Shown: piece after piece, positions 36,780-45,677 of the stretch
Layout: every line of letters begins with the position of its first letter
Numbering within the stretch: position 1 is the stretch's first letter
DNA from: an uncultured Phocaeicola sp.
GTDB lineage: Bacteria > Bacteroidota > Bacteroidia > Bacteroidales > Bacteroidaceae
Direction: 5' to 3'
DNA length: 64,000 nucleotides
NCBI GenBank assembly: GCA_947581855.1
Contig: CANPVZ010000003.1
Location: 62,001-126,000 of the forward strand
Notes under the pieces: generated by a model
What the model was told of the DNA's origin: nothing
Seen by the model: only the letters and a program-made list of their open reading frames with translations
Databases searched by the model: none
Translations under genes and position numbers: made by a program

Positions 36780-38207
36780 ATGAATATGAATCCAACTGCT
36801 AATGCAAACGTCTCTGTTGAATCGAAGGGATTTTATAAACTGTCGTGGCTTCAGCGTATAGGTTTTGGCTCCGGCGATTTGGCACAGAACCTTATTTATC
36901 AGACTGTCAGCATGTATTTGCTGATCTTTTATACCAATGTATATGGCTTGCCTGCCGAAGTGGCAGCGGTGATGTTTCTGATTGTCCGTATTGTAGATGT
37001 GGTGTGGGACCCATTGGTGGGAGCTTTCGTCGATAAACACAACCCGAAGATGGGAAAATACCGTTCGTATCTGATTCTGGGTGGAATACCGCTTACGGGC
37101 TTTGCCATCCTATGTTTCTGGAACGGCTTTTCCGGTTCGTTGTTATATGCTTATGTCACCTATGTGGGCTTGTCGATGTGTTACACGCTGATAAATGTGC
37201 CTTACGGGGCTCTGAATGCTTCGCTTACCCGCGATACGGACGAGATAACCACTCTGACGTCGGTGCGCATGTTTCTTGCCAATTTAGGTGGACTGGCGGT
37301 AGCTTACGGCATTCCTGTAGTGGTGGAGACGCTTTCACCGGATGGAAAAATTAATTCGCCTGAATCGGGAAAGGCTTGGTTTATTACCATGACCATCTAT
37401 GCCATAGCCGGTTTGGCTTTGCTTGTGTTCTGTTATACCCAGACTAAAGAACGGGTGGTAATGGATACGAAAGAAATGGAAAAGGTAAGAGTGTCCGACC
37501 TTTGGGTAGAGTTTAAGCGTAATCGTCCGTTGCGTATCTTGGCCTTTTTCTTTATTACGGCGTTTGCCATGATGGCGGTAGGTAACTCCGCCGGTTCATA
37601 TTATATGATTTATAACGTGCATGCTCCTAAGATGTTACCTTATTTTATGGCGTTAGGCTCCATTCCTGCGTTCATTTTCATGCCTATGGTGCCCGCCATC
37701 AAAAGGTGGATAGGTAAGAAACGGATGTTTTATGTATTTCTCACGGTCGCTATCGCCGGAATGGCCTTACTATATGTAATATCTGTAGTACCGGCGTTGA
37801 AAACTCAGGTCTGGTTAGTGTTTGTTGCGCAGTTCGTGAAATCAACGGGTGTGATTGTAGCTACCGGTTATATGTGGGCGTTGGTTCCCGAAGTGATTTC
37901 GTATGGCGAACATGCGCATGGGAAACGTATCTCGGGCATCGTGAATGCGCTGACCGGTATCTTCTATAAGGCCGGCATGGCTTTGGGAGGTGTAGTGCCG
38001 GGTTTAGTATTGGCGTTGGTGAAGTTTGATAAGGATAATGCTGTGACGCAGTCGCCGTTGGCGGAACAAGGTATTCTCTGGTTGGTAGCGGTTATCCCGG
38101 CTTTATTGCTTATTTTAGCTATGTTTATCATTTCGAAATATGAGTTGGAAGATGAAGTGATAGATAAGATAAACCGGGAAATCGAACAACGGCAAATGAG
38201 GGGATAA
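36780..38207 (+). CDS. GPH-family sugar:cation symporter (probable xylo-oligosaccharide importer)
   Basis: A 475-residue inner-membrane transporter of the glycoside-pentoside-hexuronide:cation group in the MFS superfamily, with 12 predicted helices. The N-terminal region has FGSGDLAQNLIYQTVSMYLL and IVRIVDVVWDPLVGAFVDK, matching the MelB/XylP signature in which the Asp residues coordinate the coupling cation. A central cytoplasmic loop lies near 225-245. The flanking GH10 and cytosolic GH43 suggest import of xylobiose or short xylo-oligosaccharides from the periplasm. The ATG at 36780 overlaps no other signal; a second ATG at 36786 is possible. Confidence 0.92.
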   Translation: MNMNPTANANVSVESKGFYKLSWLQRIGFGSGDLAQNLIYQTVSMYLLIFYTNVYGLPAEVAAVMFLIVRIVDVVWDPLVGAFVDKHNPKMGKYRSYLILGGIPLTGFAILCFWNGFSGSLLYAYVTYVGLSMCYTLINVPYGALNASLTRDTDEITTLTSVRMFLANLGGLAVAYGIPVVVETLSPDGKINSPESGKAWFITMTIYAIAGLALLVFCYTQTKERVVMDTKEMEKVRVSDLWVEFKRNRPLRILAFFFITAFAMMAVGNSAGSYYMIYNVHAPKMLPYFMALGSIPAFIFMPMVPAIKRWIGKKRMFYVFLTVAIAGMALLYVISVVPALKTQVWLVFVAQFVKSTGVIVATGYMWALVPEVISYGEHAHGKRISGIVNALTGIFYKAGMALGGVVPGLVLALVKFDKDNAVTQSPLAEQGILWLVAVIPALLLILAMFIISKYELEDEVIDKINREIEQRQMRG

Positions 38208-38538
38208 AGGGATTACTATGGAAAAGCAATATAGGAGTTGTAATAAAAGTAACAACATGCAAGATAAAGAAAATAAAGGAGTTCTTGGAGTTTAAGTGAA
38301 AGAAGTGATAGAGTAGTGAAAACTCAAAAGAAGGTAAAGTAGTAAAGGCACTGAAGGTGTTAGAGGAATAGAAAAAGTAAAGTAATAAAGAAGGTAGAGT
38401 GACAAAGACATTGGGGTACTCAAGACCAAAAGATTTACTTATGGATTACTTGATAAAGGATGCAATCCGACTACTTTATGGCGAAAGGGAGTGAAAGAAA
38501 GAGAATGATTGATAAAACAAACTTACTGTAAAAGCAAA
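38208..38538. other. Purine-rich spacer with quasi-repeats
   Basis: A 331-base spacer between the symporter and GH10 genes. Counted by hand, 38221-38400 has only 8 C and 44 pyrimidines in 180 bases on the plus strand. It contains three similar blocks built on GTAAAGTAGTAAAG (38334-38347), GTAAAGTAATAAAG (38377-38390) and GTAGAGTGACAAAG (38394-38407). No protein-coding frame is seen. Confidence 0.6.
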
Positions 38539-39681
38539 ATGAATATGGAAAATTGTAGAAACTTTGGGGGACTGTTAGCTTGTTTGGGGCTGGTTGCAAT
38601 TTTGACAGCCTGTGGTGGAAGGTCGGTAAATGAAACTCCAGATGCTGTATTAAAGTCCGTTTTGGCGGATAAGTTCTTAATAGGAGTAGCTGTGAATTCC
38701 AGTCAGGCTGCCGGACTTGACAGCATAGGTGCGGCGGTGATAAAGAAACATTTTAATTCGATTGTGGCGGAAAACTGTATGAAGAGCGAAGAGATTCATC
38801 CCGAAGAGGATCGCTATGATTTCAGATTATCCGATGAATTCGTCCGTTTTGGCGAAGAAAACAATATGTTCATTATAGGACATACATTGATATGGCATTC
38901 GCAACTTGCTAAATGGTTTTGTATCGATGAAAAGGGCGAAAAGGTTACGCCGGAGGTGTTGAAGAAGCGGATGAAAGAACATATTTATACAGTAGTAGGA
39001 CGTTACAAAGGTCGCATTAAAGGATGGGACGTGGTGAATGAAGCTATCTTGGAGGACGGCTCGTATCGTAAAAGTCCGCTTTACGAAATATTGGGCGATG
39101 AGCTAATTCCCTTGGCTTTCCAGTATGCTCACGAAGCCGATCCCGATGCGGAATTGTATTACAACGACTACGGTATGGCTCATGAGGGCAAACGCAATGC
39201 AGTGGTCGCATTAGTAAAGAAACTCAAAGAGCAAGGATTGCGGATTGACGGAGTCGGTATACAAGGACATATGGGTGTGGACCATCCTGATTATGAAGAA
39301 CTTGAGAAAAGTATTGTAGCATTCGGACAGACGGGCGTAAAGGTGATGATTACAGAATGGGATATGAGTGTGTTGCCTACGGTAAACTCCGGAGCAAATG
39401 TAGCGGATACGGTTTCTTTCAATGATGTGCTGAATCCTTATCCGACGGAGTTGCCCGATTCTGTTGCTGTGGTATGGAACGAACGGATGGGAACCTTCTT
39501 CCGCTTGTTTGAAAAACATAGCGATATCATTTCTCGGGTGACGGTATGGGGATTGAGCGACGGTGATTCCTGGCGGAATGATTGGCCTATTAAAGGGCGG
39601 AAAGATTATCCGGTATTGTTCGATCGCAATTATCAGCCCAAACCTTTTGTACAGCAGCTTCTGAAGAAAAAGAATGAATAA
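38539..39681 (+). CDS. GH10 endo-1,4-beta-xylanase, lipoprotein
   Basis: A compact single-domain GH10 of 380 residues. The ATG at 38539 is chosen over the frame opening at 38509 because it leads into MNMENCRNFGGLLACLGLVAILTAC, a lipoprotein signal with lipid Cys25. Family motifs are present: NSIVAENCMKSEEIHPEE (substrate-binding region, near 73), GHTLIWHSQ (114), WDVVNEAI (acid/base Glu168) and MITEWDMSV (nucleophile Glu273). It lacks the inserted CBM modules of the other GH10 in the locus, so it probably acts on shorter xylo-oligosaccharides, perhaps in the periplasm. It sits between the GPH symporter and the cytosolic GH43. Confidence 0.94.
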   Translation: MNMENCRNFGGLLACLGLVAILTACGGRSVNETPDAVLKSVLADKFLIGVAVNSSQAAGLDSIGAAVIKKHFNSIVAENCMKSEEIHPEEDRYDFRLSDEFVRFGEENNMFIIGHTLIWHSQLAKWFCIDEKGEKVTPEVLKKRMKEHIYTVVGRYKGRIKGWDVVNEAILEDGSYRKSPLYEILGDELIPLAFQYAHEADPDAELYYNDYGMAHEGKRNAVVALVKKLKEQGLRIDGVGIQGHMGVDHPDYEELEKSIVAFGQTGVKVMITEWDMSVLPTVNSGANVADTVSFNDVLNPYPTELPDSVAVVWNERMGTFFRLFEKHSDIISRVTVWGLSDGDSWRNDWPIKGRKDYPVLFDRNYQPKPFVQQLLKKKNE

Positions 39682-39729
39682 AATGAAGAGAAATAAGAGC
39701 CTTTGCAAGAGATTGATATTGAATGAGAT

Positions 39730-39819
39730 GACGTCGCGCTATCTACGTTGTGAGGTAGAGCTGTTTACGTTGCAAAGTCGCGTTGTCTGCGTCATGACGT
39801 TGCACTGTCTACGTTCTGG
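39730..39819. repeat. Degenerate tandem repeat, about 22-bp units
   Basis: Four imperfect units of 25, 22, 19 and 24 bases sharing a core like TGTCTACGTTG: TATCTACGTTG, TGTTTACGTTG, TGTCTGCGTCA and TGTCTACGTTC. They fill the spacer between the GH10 and GH43 genes, which otherwise holds no gene. Confidence 0.5.
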
Positions 39820-39921
39820 CTTTGCGGTATTTGCTTTCGAAGCATCGGCTTTCTGATTTTTCACGCTAAAAGAACCTTATCAGAAACAGATTGAATTATA
39901 CTTACTTATAATATTGAAATT

Positions 39922-40893
39922 ATGGAAAAAAGATATTTAGTTCCCCAAGATTATATGGCCGATCCGGCTGTTCATGTGTTTAACGGAAGGTTATACATTT
40001 ACCCTTCTCATGATTGGGAGAGTGGGGTGCCGGAAAATGACAATGGCGACCATTTCAATATGAAAGATTACCATGTCTTTTCGATGGACGATGTGGAGCA
40101 GGGTGAAGTGACCGACTACGGTGTAGTGTTGACGGTAGACGATATTCCTTGGGCCGGACGTCAACTTTGGGATTGCGATGTGGCTTACAAAGAGGGCAAA
40201 TACTATATGTATTTCCCGTTGAAAGATAAGAATGACATATTCCGTATCGGTGTGGCGGTAAGCGATCGTCCGGAAGGTCCGTTCATTCCCCGTGAGAATC
40301 CGATAAAGGGTAGTTACAGTATCGACCCCGCCGTATGGGATGACGGCGACGGCAATTACTATATGTACTTCGGCGGCTTATGGGGCGGACAGTTGCAGCG
40401 TTACCGCGACAACAAAGCGTTGGAAAACGCGGCTTTTCCGGCAGATGACGAACCGGCTATTCCTGCGCGGGTTGTCCGTTTGAGCGATGATATGTGTGAG
40501 TTTGCCGAAGAGCCTCGTCCTGTGGTGATTTTAGATAAAAATGGGAAACCCCTTACTGCCGGCGATAACAAGAGGCGTTTCTTTGAAGCTTCGTGGATGC
40601 ATAAATATAACGGTAAATATTATTATTCCTATTCTACTGGCGATACCCATCTGCTTTGTTATGCAACCGGCGACAATCCTTACGGACCTTTTACCTATCA
40701 GGGAGTCATCCTCACACCGGTGGTGGGATGGACTACTCATCATGCCATAGTAGAATATAAAGGAAAATGGTATTTGTTTCATCATGATTGTGTACCTTCG
40801 GGCGGTAGAACGTGGTTGCGCAGTCTGAAGGTAGCGGAATTGACTTACAACGAAGACGGAACCATTCGTACAATAGACGGTGGAGGGGAGTAA
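39922..40893 (+). CDS. GH43 beta-xylosidase/arabinofuranosidase without signal peptide (cytoplasmic)
   Basis: A 323-residue single-domain GH43 enzyme. It starts MEKRYLVPQDYMADPAVHVFNGR, with the catalytic base Asp in MADPAV (residue 14) and no signal peptide, so it should act in the cytoplasm. DCDVAYKEGKYYMYFPLK provides the pKa-tuning Asp (near 82), and RRFFEASWMHKYNGKYYYSYS the acid Glu (near 217). The fold is a five-bladed propeller. It would hydrolyse short xylo-oligosaccharides imported by the GPH symporter to xylose. GH43 specificity cannot be fixed from the sequence, and arabinofuranosidase activity is the alternative. Confidence 0.9.
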   Translation: MEKRYLVPQDYMADPAVHVFNGRLYIYPSHDWESGVPENDNGDHFNMKDYHVFSMDDVEQGEVTDYGVVLTVDDIPWAGRQLWDCDVAYKEGKYYMYFPLKDKNDIFRIGVAVSDRPEGPFIPRENPIKGSYSIDPAVWDDGDGNYYMYFGGLWGGQLQRYRDNKALENAAFPADDEPAIPARVVRLSDDMCEFAEEPRPVVILDKNGKPLTAGDNKRRFFEASWMHKYNGKYYYSYSTGDTHLLCYATGDNPYGPFTYQGVILTPVVGWTTHHAIVEYKGKWYLFHHDCVPSGGRTWLRSLKVAELTYNEDGTIRTIDGGGE

Positions 40894-40991
40894 TCCGGAA
40901 AAAAGCAGACCGGAAACCGGTTAAATTTTATTAAGGAAGAACTCTTTGTTTTATTTTTAAAGATAATGAATCCTTAAACGACTTAAACTCT

Positions 40992-43115
40992 ATGAATCAA
41001 ACCAGTGTGGTGAACATAAAGTTCCTTTGTAAAGCTGTCGGATGTATCGGTGCGTCGGTAAAGCGGGTTGGTCTAATCTGCTTCCTTTTGCTCTGTAACG
41101 GAGCATATGTCTGTGCCGAAGACGGTAGTCGGGCATGGTTGCGCATCGATTCTGTGGGGAAGGCGGAGGTTACTTGTCATCGTAAGTCTGCCACATTGTC
41201 GATAGCTCGGACGGAGTTGACTAAATTCTGGAAAGGGAAACCGGTAGTGTTGCAGCTCCTTTCCAATAAAGTTACACGTTCGTTGGGGAGCGACGGGTAT
41301 GCTATTTTTTCCGATGAAAAGGGAGTGAAAATCAGTTCGTGCGGTGTGCGGGGAATTCTTTACGGAACCTATCATTTACTTCGTTTGCAAGAAACCGGTA
41401 TCGATTGTTCCGCATTGTCGATAAAGGAGAAACCGGCGTATCAATACCGTTTGCTCAACCATTGGGATAATCTGGACCGTACGGTTGAAAGAGGTTATGC
41501 CGGGCGTTCATTATGGAATTGGGACGAGTTGCCCGAGGTTTGTTCGCCCCGTTATCAGGCGTATGCGCGTTTGAATGCTTCCGTTGGCATTAACGGGGTT
41601 GTGTTGAACAATGTCAATGCAAGTCCGCAAATCCTTTCATCCGAATATCTCGCAAAGATAAAAGCGTTAGCAGATGTCTTCCGTTCCTATGGAATACAAG
41701 TCTTTCTGTCTGTGAACTTCTCTTCGCCCGCGGCATTGGGCGGCTTGTCTACTTCCGATCCTTTAGATGAGGAAGTGCGGCGTTGGTGGAAAGATAAAGT
41801 TCAGGAGATTTATCGTTTCATCCCCGATTTCGGAGGCTTTCTTGTAAAAGCCAATTCGGAAGGACTGCCCGGTCCGCAGGATTTCGGCCGAACTCATGCC
41901 GACGGAGCAAACATGCTAGCGGACGCACTGGAGCCTTTCGGCGGAATTGTAATGTGGCGTGCCTTTGTCTACAACCCCGGTGATGAGGACCGTGCGAAAC
42001 AAGCTTATCAGGAGTTTATGCCGTTTGACGGGGCATTTCGTAAGAATGTGGTGATACAAGTGAAGAATGGCCCGGTGGATTTCCAACCGCGTGAACCCTT
42101 CAGCCCTTTGTTCGGGGCAATGCGGCAAACCGCTGTGATGCCGGAGTTTCAGATAACGCAGGAGTATCTGGGTTTTTCCAACCATTTGGCTTATCTGGCT
42201 TCGCTATGGAAAGAGTGCTTGGATGCCGATACCTATCGGGATGGGAAAGGTTCTACGGTGATGCGCATGACCGCTACTCCGCTTTTTCCCGAAGCCATTA
42301 CGGCCATAGCCGGAGTTGCCAATATCGGGACAGATGCGAATTGGTGCGGACATCCCTTTGCACAAGCTAATTGGTATGCGTTTGGTCGATTGGCATGGAA
42401 TCCGCACCTGACTTCCGGTGAGATAGCGGAAGAATGGATTCGACTGACGTTTGATATGCCACAGGAAGCGGAACAATCGGTGAAAGAAATTATGTTGGAG
42501 TCGCGTGAAGCGGTAGTTAGTTATATGATGCCTCTGGGACTTCACCATTTGTTTGCTTGGGGGCATCATTACGGTCCCGAGCCTTGGTGTGCCATTCTCG
42601 GTGCCCGTCCGGATTGGATGCCCTCTTATTACCACAAAGCGGATACGTTCGGCATAGGTTTCGATCGCAGTCGTACCGGGAGTAATGCCGTAATGCAATA
42701 TCATGAACCTTTGTGCACCTTATATAATAGTATGGATAGTTGTCCGGAAGAACTGTTGTTATGGTTTCATCATGTGCCTTGGCAACATAAAATGCGTAGT
42801 GGACGGACGTTATGGGAGGAACTTTGTTATAAATATGATGAAGGCGTACAACATGTAAAGGCTTTCCAACGGAAATGGGATGAAGTTTTGCCTCATGTGG
42901 ATGCAGAACGTTTTCGGGATGTCCAAAAACGTCTGAAAATCCAAGTGAGAGATGCTGTTTGGTGGAAAGACGCCTGTCTGCTTTATTTCCAACAATATGC
43001 TCGTCTCCCTATTCCTTATGAATTGGAGCGTCCGCAGCACAATTTGGAGGATATGATGGACTTCAAACTGAATATAACGAACTTCGAATGTCCGCCTTAC
43101 GGCTTTAGCCGTTGA
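40992..43115 (+). CDS. GH67 alpha-glucuronidase
   Basis: A 707-residue enzyme of family GH67, which removes 4-O-methyl-glucuronic acid from the non-reducing end xylose of aldouronic acids produced by GH10 xylanases. Recognisable segments are YRLLNHWDNLDRTVERGYAG, NASVGINGVVLNNVNA, GFLVKANSEGLPGPQDFGRTHADGAN (catalytic-site Glu/Asp region), QITQEYLGFSNHLAYL and LGLHHLFAWGHHYGPEPW. The length matches the family. A hydrophobic segment at about residues 24-42 (VKRVGLICFLLLCNGAYVCA) behaves as a signal peptide after an unusually long basic N region, so the protein is probably periplasmic. It is the last gene of the locus; an IS remnant follows. Confidence 0.94.
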   Translation: MNQTSVVNIKFLCKAVGCIGASVKRVGLICFLLLCNGAYVCAEDGSRAWLRIDSVGKAEVTCHRKSATLSIARTELTKFWKGKPVVLQLLSNKVTRSLGSDGYAIFSDEKGVKISSCGVRGILYGTYHLLRLQETGIDCSALSIKEKPAYQYRLLNHWDNLDRTVERGYAGRSLWNWDELPEVCSPRYQAYARLNASVGINGVVLNNVNASPQILSSEYLAKIKALADVFRSYGIQVFLSVNFSSPAALGGLSTSDPLDEEVRRWWKDKVQEIYRFIPDFGGFLVKANSEGLPGPQDFGRTHADGANMLADALEPFGGIVMWRAFVYNPGDEDRAKQAYQEFMPFDGAFRKNVVIQVKNGPVDFQPREPFSPLFGAMRQTAVMPEFQITQEYLGFSNHLAYLASLWKECLDADTYRDGKGSTVMRMTATPLFPEAITAIAGVANIGTDANWCGHPFAQANWYAFGRLAWNPHLTSGEIAEEWIRLTFDMPQEAEQSVKEIMLESREAVVSYMMPLGLHHLFAWGHHYGPEPWCAILGARPDWMPSYYHKADTFGIGFDRSRTGSNAVMQYHEPLCTLYNSMDSCPEELLLWFHHVPWQHKMRSGRTLWEELCYKYDEGVQHVKAFQRKWDEVLPHVDAERFRDVQKRLKIQVRDAVWWKDACLLYFQQYARLPIPYELERPQHNLEDMMDFKLNITNFECPPYGFSR

Positions 43116-43321
43116 AAAAGAATAAAGTTGAAAGAGAATGAGTGTGAATAGATCAAAAGTAAAATGTAAACTTCGAAAAGTTATCGATTAGAACTAACGA
43201 GTGCGAAAAAAATCATATCAAAACCTAATTAGGATCACGATATGTCTCTTTTTATGGTTATTAGAAGTTCCAAGTTTCATTCACCCATAATTAGGGACAT
43301 TCAGTAAATACTATAAAATTA

Positions 43322-43367
43322 GCCAACTAATTCAAGCTCAAAGTATTGCGAATTAGTTGGCTTTTTT
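43322..43367 (+). terminator. Intrinsic terminator inside the left end of the IS remnant
   Basis: GCCAACTAATTC (43322-43333) pairs perfectly with GAATTAGTTGGC (43350-43361) and is followed by a run of T. It probably stops read-through from the xylan locus and may have shielded the original transposase gene from outside transcription. Confidence 0.8.
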
Positions 43368-43436
43368 TGTATCTTTAGATATTGCCCCGAAAATAAGGTT
43401 TGACAGCCAAAACGGGGGAAATACCAGAACTAAGAT

Positions 43437-43700
43437 ATGGCGAAGATACAAAATATTTCAGAAATTCACCCTACTTTGGGCTTTACAGAGTTCGATATTG
43501 TTGAAAAATACCGCAAAAGTTTTAAGGAGAGCGAACTTGGGCGTCTTCACTCCGTGTTTCCGTTCGCCAGTATAGCGGCAGGGGTCGGCTTGTGGCAGCA
43601 TCGGTCGGGTCGCAGGAGTTGTTTCACTCCTTCAGCAAAGATCGCCCTTATGGTGCTGAAGGCCTGCACCGGATTCTCCGTTTTTAGGGACATTTACTGA
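43437..43700 (+). pseudogene. Truncated transposase N terminus
   Basis: An 87-codon frame starting MAKIQNISEIHPTLGFTEFD and continuing GRLHSVFPFASIAAGVGL and SAKIALMVLKACTGFS. This resembles the N-terminal DUF772-type region of IS1182/IS5-like transposases of Bacteroides (recognised from memory, no search was run). It ends after SVFRDIY inside the terminal-repeat region, so the catalytic DDE domain is missing and the product cannot be active. Confidence 0.7.
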
Positions 43701-43816
43701 ATATCCCTAATTAAACTTTAAAATGAACCCCGGAAGTTTCTTGTTTAACTTTCGGGGCCCATTTTATTTGAAACCTGCAGCGAATAGACTTAAATCAAGA
43801 TGCGATAACGTAGTTA

Positions 43817-45010
43817 TTATCTTTTCTTTTTATAATCAGCTGCGATACCTTCGGCTATCCAGCGTGCCAATGCTTGGCGGTTACTGTTCAGTACTAATCT
43901 TTTCTGGTCTTGTTGGTTTTGGATATTTCCTAGTTCAAGGAATACGGCAGCCGGTGTCGTATTGCGTAATACGTGCAGATTGCGCGCACTTACCGTTCCG
44001 TTGAATCCCCTGTTTGGCTGATGTTTGTCGTATTTGCGGTCAAATGTTTGCCTGATATTTTTGGCCAGCCGTTTCCCCATGGAACTTCCTGGCGAATGAT
44101 AGAAAAATACGTCTGTCTGTTTGCCTTTACTGCGGCTGTCCACATGGATAAATACTGCCCGTTTGTATGTTGCCTTATCCTTATTATATAACTGGTTAAT
44201 GGCAGTACACCGTTGGTTTAACCGTTTCACTTGGTCCAACGGGATAGCTTTTCCCATACATGTCTCTTCCTTACTGTTTTTCAGAACTTGATCATCACGG
44301 ATACCATCTTTCGGATCTTGAATAATGAAATACACTTTAGCGCCTCTTGAAAGTAGCTCTCTTCCCAGGCGGAGAATAATGTCGTAGGCATACTCATCTT
44401 CGTGTAGGCGATGTCCGTTGTACAAACCGATGGCGCCAGGGTCGGGACCGCCGTGTCCGCTGACCAGATAGAATACCGCATTCTTTAATTCGTTGGAGGA
44501 AGTCTCGTATCGAGCATATTTTTTTCCAAACAGAGGCTCGTAGCCTTTCGACGCCGATTTTTGCCGACGGTTGTTGCTTTCTGAAACTTGTTCTTCTTTG
44601 CCCGCTTGTTTCTTTTTAGTGGTTTGCTTTTCTTTTCTAGCCTGTTGCTTTCCTTTGTCGGAAGATAGCTTTCCTTGTACATCCGGGACCTTCCTTTTAG
44701 TTGTCTGTATGTGCTCTTTTTTTGAAGATGGTTTCCCTTTTGCGGATGATTTCTTACTTGTTTTCTCCTGTTTTTTTGTCGGTAACAGATAATTGACTCC
44801 TAATATCAATCCCCCGTCCGAGGTGAATTTTCCCTTATTCAGCTTTCTGAACTTCGATTCGTATAATTGAGGTGGCAGATTGTACCTTTGTAGAAGAAGG
44901 GTTACTCCTTCACCGTTTTTGGCGCGTACTTTTTGTTGTTGAGCGTATATGGAGCCCATGCCGGGCAATATGCAAAGTAGGAATAATATTTGTTTTATGT
45001 GTTTAAGCAT
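43817..45010 (-). CDS. N-acetylmuramoyl-L-alanine amidase (Amidase_3) with Lys-rich linker
   Basis: A 397-residue secreted peptidoglycan hydrolase. The ATG at 45010 is preferred over 45046 as it starts the signal peptide MLKHIKQILFLLCILPGMGS, with cleavage near AQQ. Residues about 28-80 (GEGVTLLLQRYNLPPQLY to LGVNYLLP) look like a LysM-related wall-binding segment. A low-complexity Lys/Gln-rich linker follows (about 85-170). The C-terminal zinc amidase domain has VSGHGGPDPGA (His), HEDEYAYD (Glu), FIHVDSRSKG (His) and LELGNIQN (catalytic Glu). It cleaves the bond between MurNAc and L-Ala during cell separation. An EnvC-like activator is encoded at 4082-5383. Confidence 0.9.
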   Translation of the reverse strand: MLKHIKQILFLLCILPGMGSIYAQQQKVRAKNGEGVTLLLQRYNLPPQLYESKFRKLNKGKFTSDGGLILGVNYLLPTKKQEKTSKKSSAKGKPSSKKEHIQTTKRKVPDVQGKLSSDKGKQQARKEKQTTKKKQAGKEEQVSESNNRRQKSASKGYEPLFGKKYARYETSSNELKNAVFYLVSGHGGPDPGAIGLYNGHRLHEDEYAYDIILRLGRELLSRGAKVYFIIQDPKDGIRDDQVLKNSKEETCMGKAIPLDQVKRLNQRCTAINQLYNKDKATYKRAVFIHVDSRSKGKQTDVFFYHSPGSSMGKRLAKNIRQTFDRKYDKHQPNRGFNGTVSARNLHVLRNTTPAAVFLELGNIQNQQDQKRLVLNSNRQALARWIAEGIAADYKKKR

Positions 45011-45046
45011 TATTTGTAGAAAATACTGTAAGAACTCTTTTACCAT

Positions 45047-45533
45047 ATTTTGGGGAATACGATTGTATTCAGTGTGGCTACGAGCCCAAATGTCCTTTAA
45101 ATCATTAAATCCGTGCCAAAGGTAATGTTTTTATTTGAGATCTTTGCTTTTCTACGAAACTTTGGACTATGATTGATATAAGTAAACATCCTGTTAAATG
45201 TTGAAAGAATAGTCTCAATGTAAGAAAAGTAATAGCGGGTGAGATCGCATGGCTATTCGAAAATCATTGCTGAAAACGAGACGGACGGATGGCTGGATTT
45301 ATGTAAAATGAAGTAATAAGGAAGCATTAGCCGGAAATATAGATGTGAAGCAACTAATAGAAAAGAGTGAAATTGTTCTAAATTTCTTGTTTATGACATC
45401 AAAAGCGAGTAGGATATCTTACAAATCCTCTCTCTTTTTTAGCCTGTTCGATATTGTATGGGATTTATACCTTTTCTTTCCGAGAGAATATACAACAAAA
45501 AAGGCTTAACTCGTTAGAAGTTAAACCTTTTTG
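45047..45533. other. Intergenic region between amidase gene and tRNA-Pro
   Basis: About 490 AT-rich bases. The right end holds the terminator of tRNA-Pro. No gene was recognised in the rest; a short GAGTAGGAT/ATCCTCTC hairpin near 45410-45440 followed by a T run is a weak terminator candidate. Confidence 0.4.
45498..45532. terminator. Terminator of tRNA-Pro (bidirectional type)
   Basis: AAAGGCTTAAC and GTTAAACCTTT form an 11-bp stem with one wobble around a 9-base loop. A and T runs flank it, so it can work on either strand. It lies just beyond the 3' end of the minus-strand tRNA. Confidence 0.65.
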
Positions 45534-45606
45534 TCGGAAAGAGGCGATTCGAACGCCCGACCCCTACGTCCCGAACGTAGTGCGCTACCAACTGCGCTAC
45601 TTTCCG
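45534..45606 (-). tRNA. tRNA-Pro, anticodon CGG
   Basis: The minus strand folds as a tRNA. The acceptor stem is CGGAAAG/CTTTCCG, the D arm AGCGCAGTTGGTAGCGC, the anticodon stem CTACG/CGTAG with loop TTCGGGA (anticodon CGG), and the T arm contains GTTCGAAT. The discriminator base is A and CCA is not encoded. CGG reads CCG proline codons. Confidence 0.92.
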
Positions 45607-45617
45607 TTTTGTGGGTG

Positions 45618-45625
45618 CAAAGTTA
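45618..45625 (-). promoter_or_regulatory. Candidate -7 promoter box of tRNA-Pro
   Basis: TAACTTTG on the minus strand, 11 bases before the tRNA 5' end. No -33 TTTG at standard distance. Confidence 0.45.
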
Positions 45626-45677
45626 AAGCAAACTTTTTGAATAACCTAAAGAAAAACGAAGAATTTTTCATGAAAAG

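Larger units (their letters stand above)
43288..43713. mobile_element. MITE-like internally deleted insertion sequence (426 bp)
   Basis: Terminal inverted repeats TAATTAGGGACATTCAGTAAAT (43288-43309) and its complement at 43692-43713 agree at 21 of 22 positions. Between them lie an internal hairpin terminator and the first part of a transposase frame (43437-43700) that runs directly into the right repeat region. The element therefore looks like an IS that lost most of its transposase but kept both ends. A clear target duplication was not recognised. It sits immediately after the GH67 gene at the border of the xylan locus. Confidence 0.7.
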
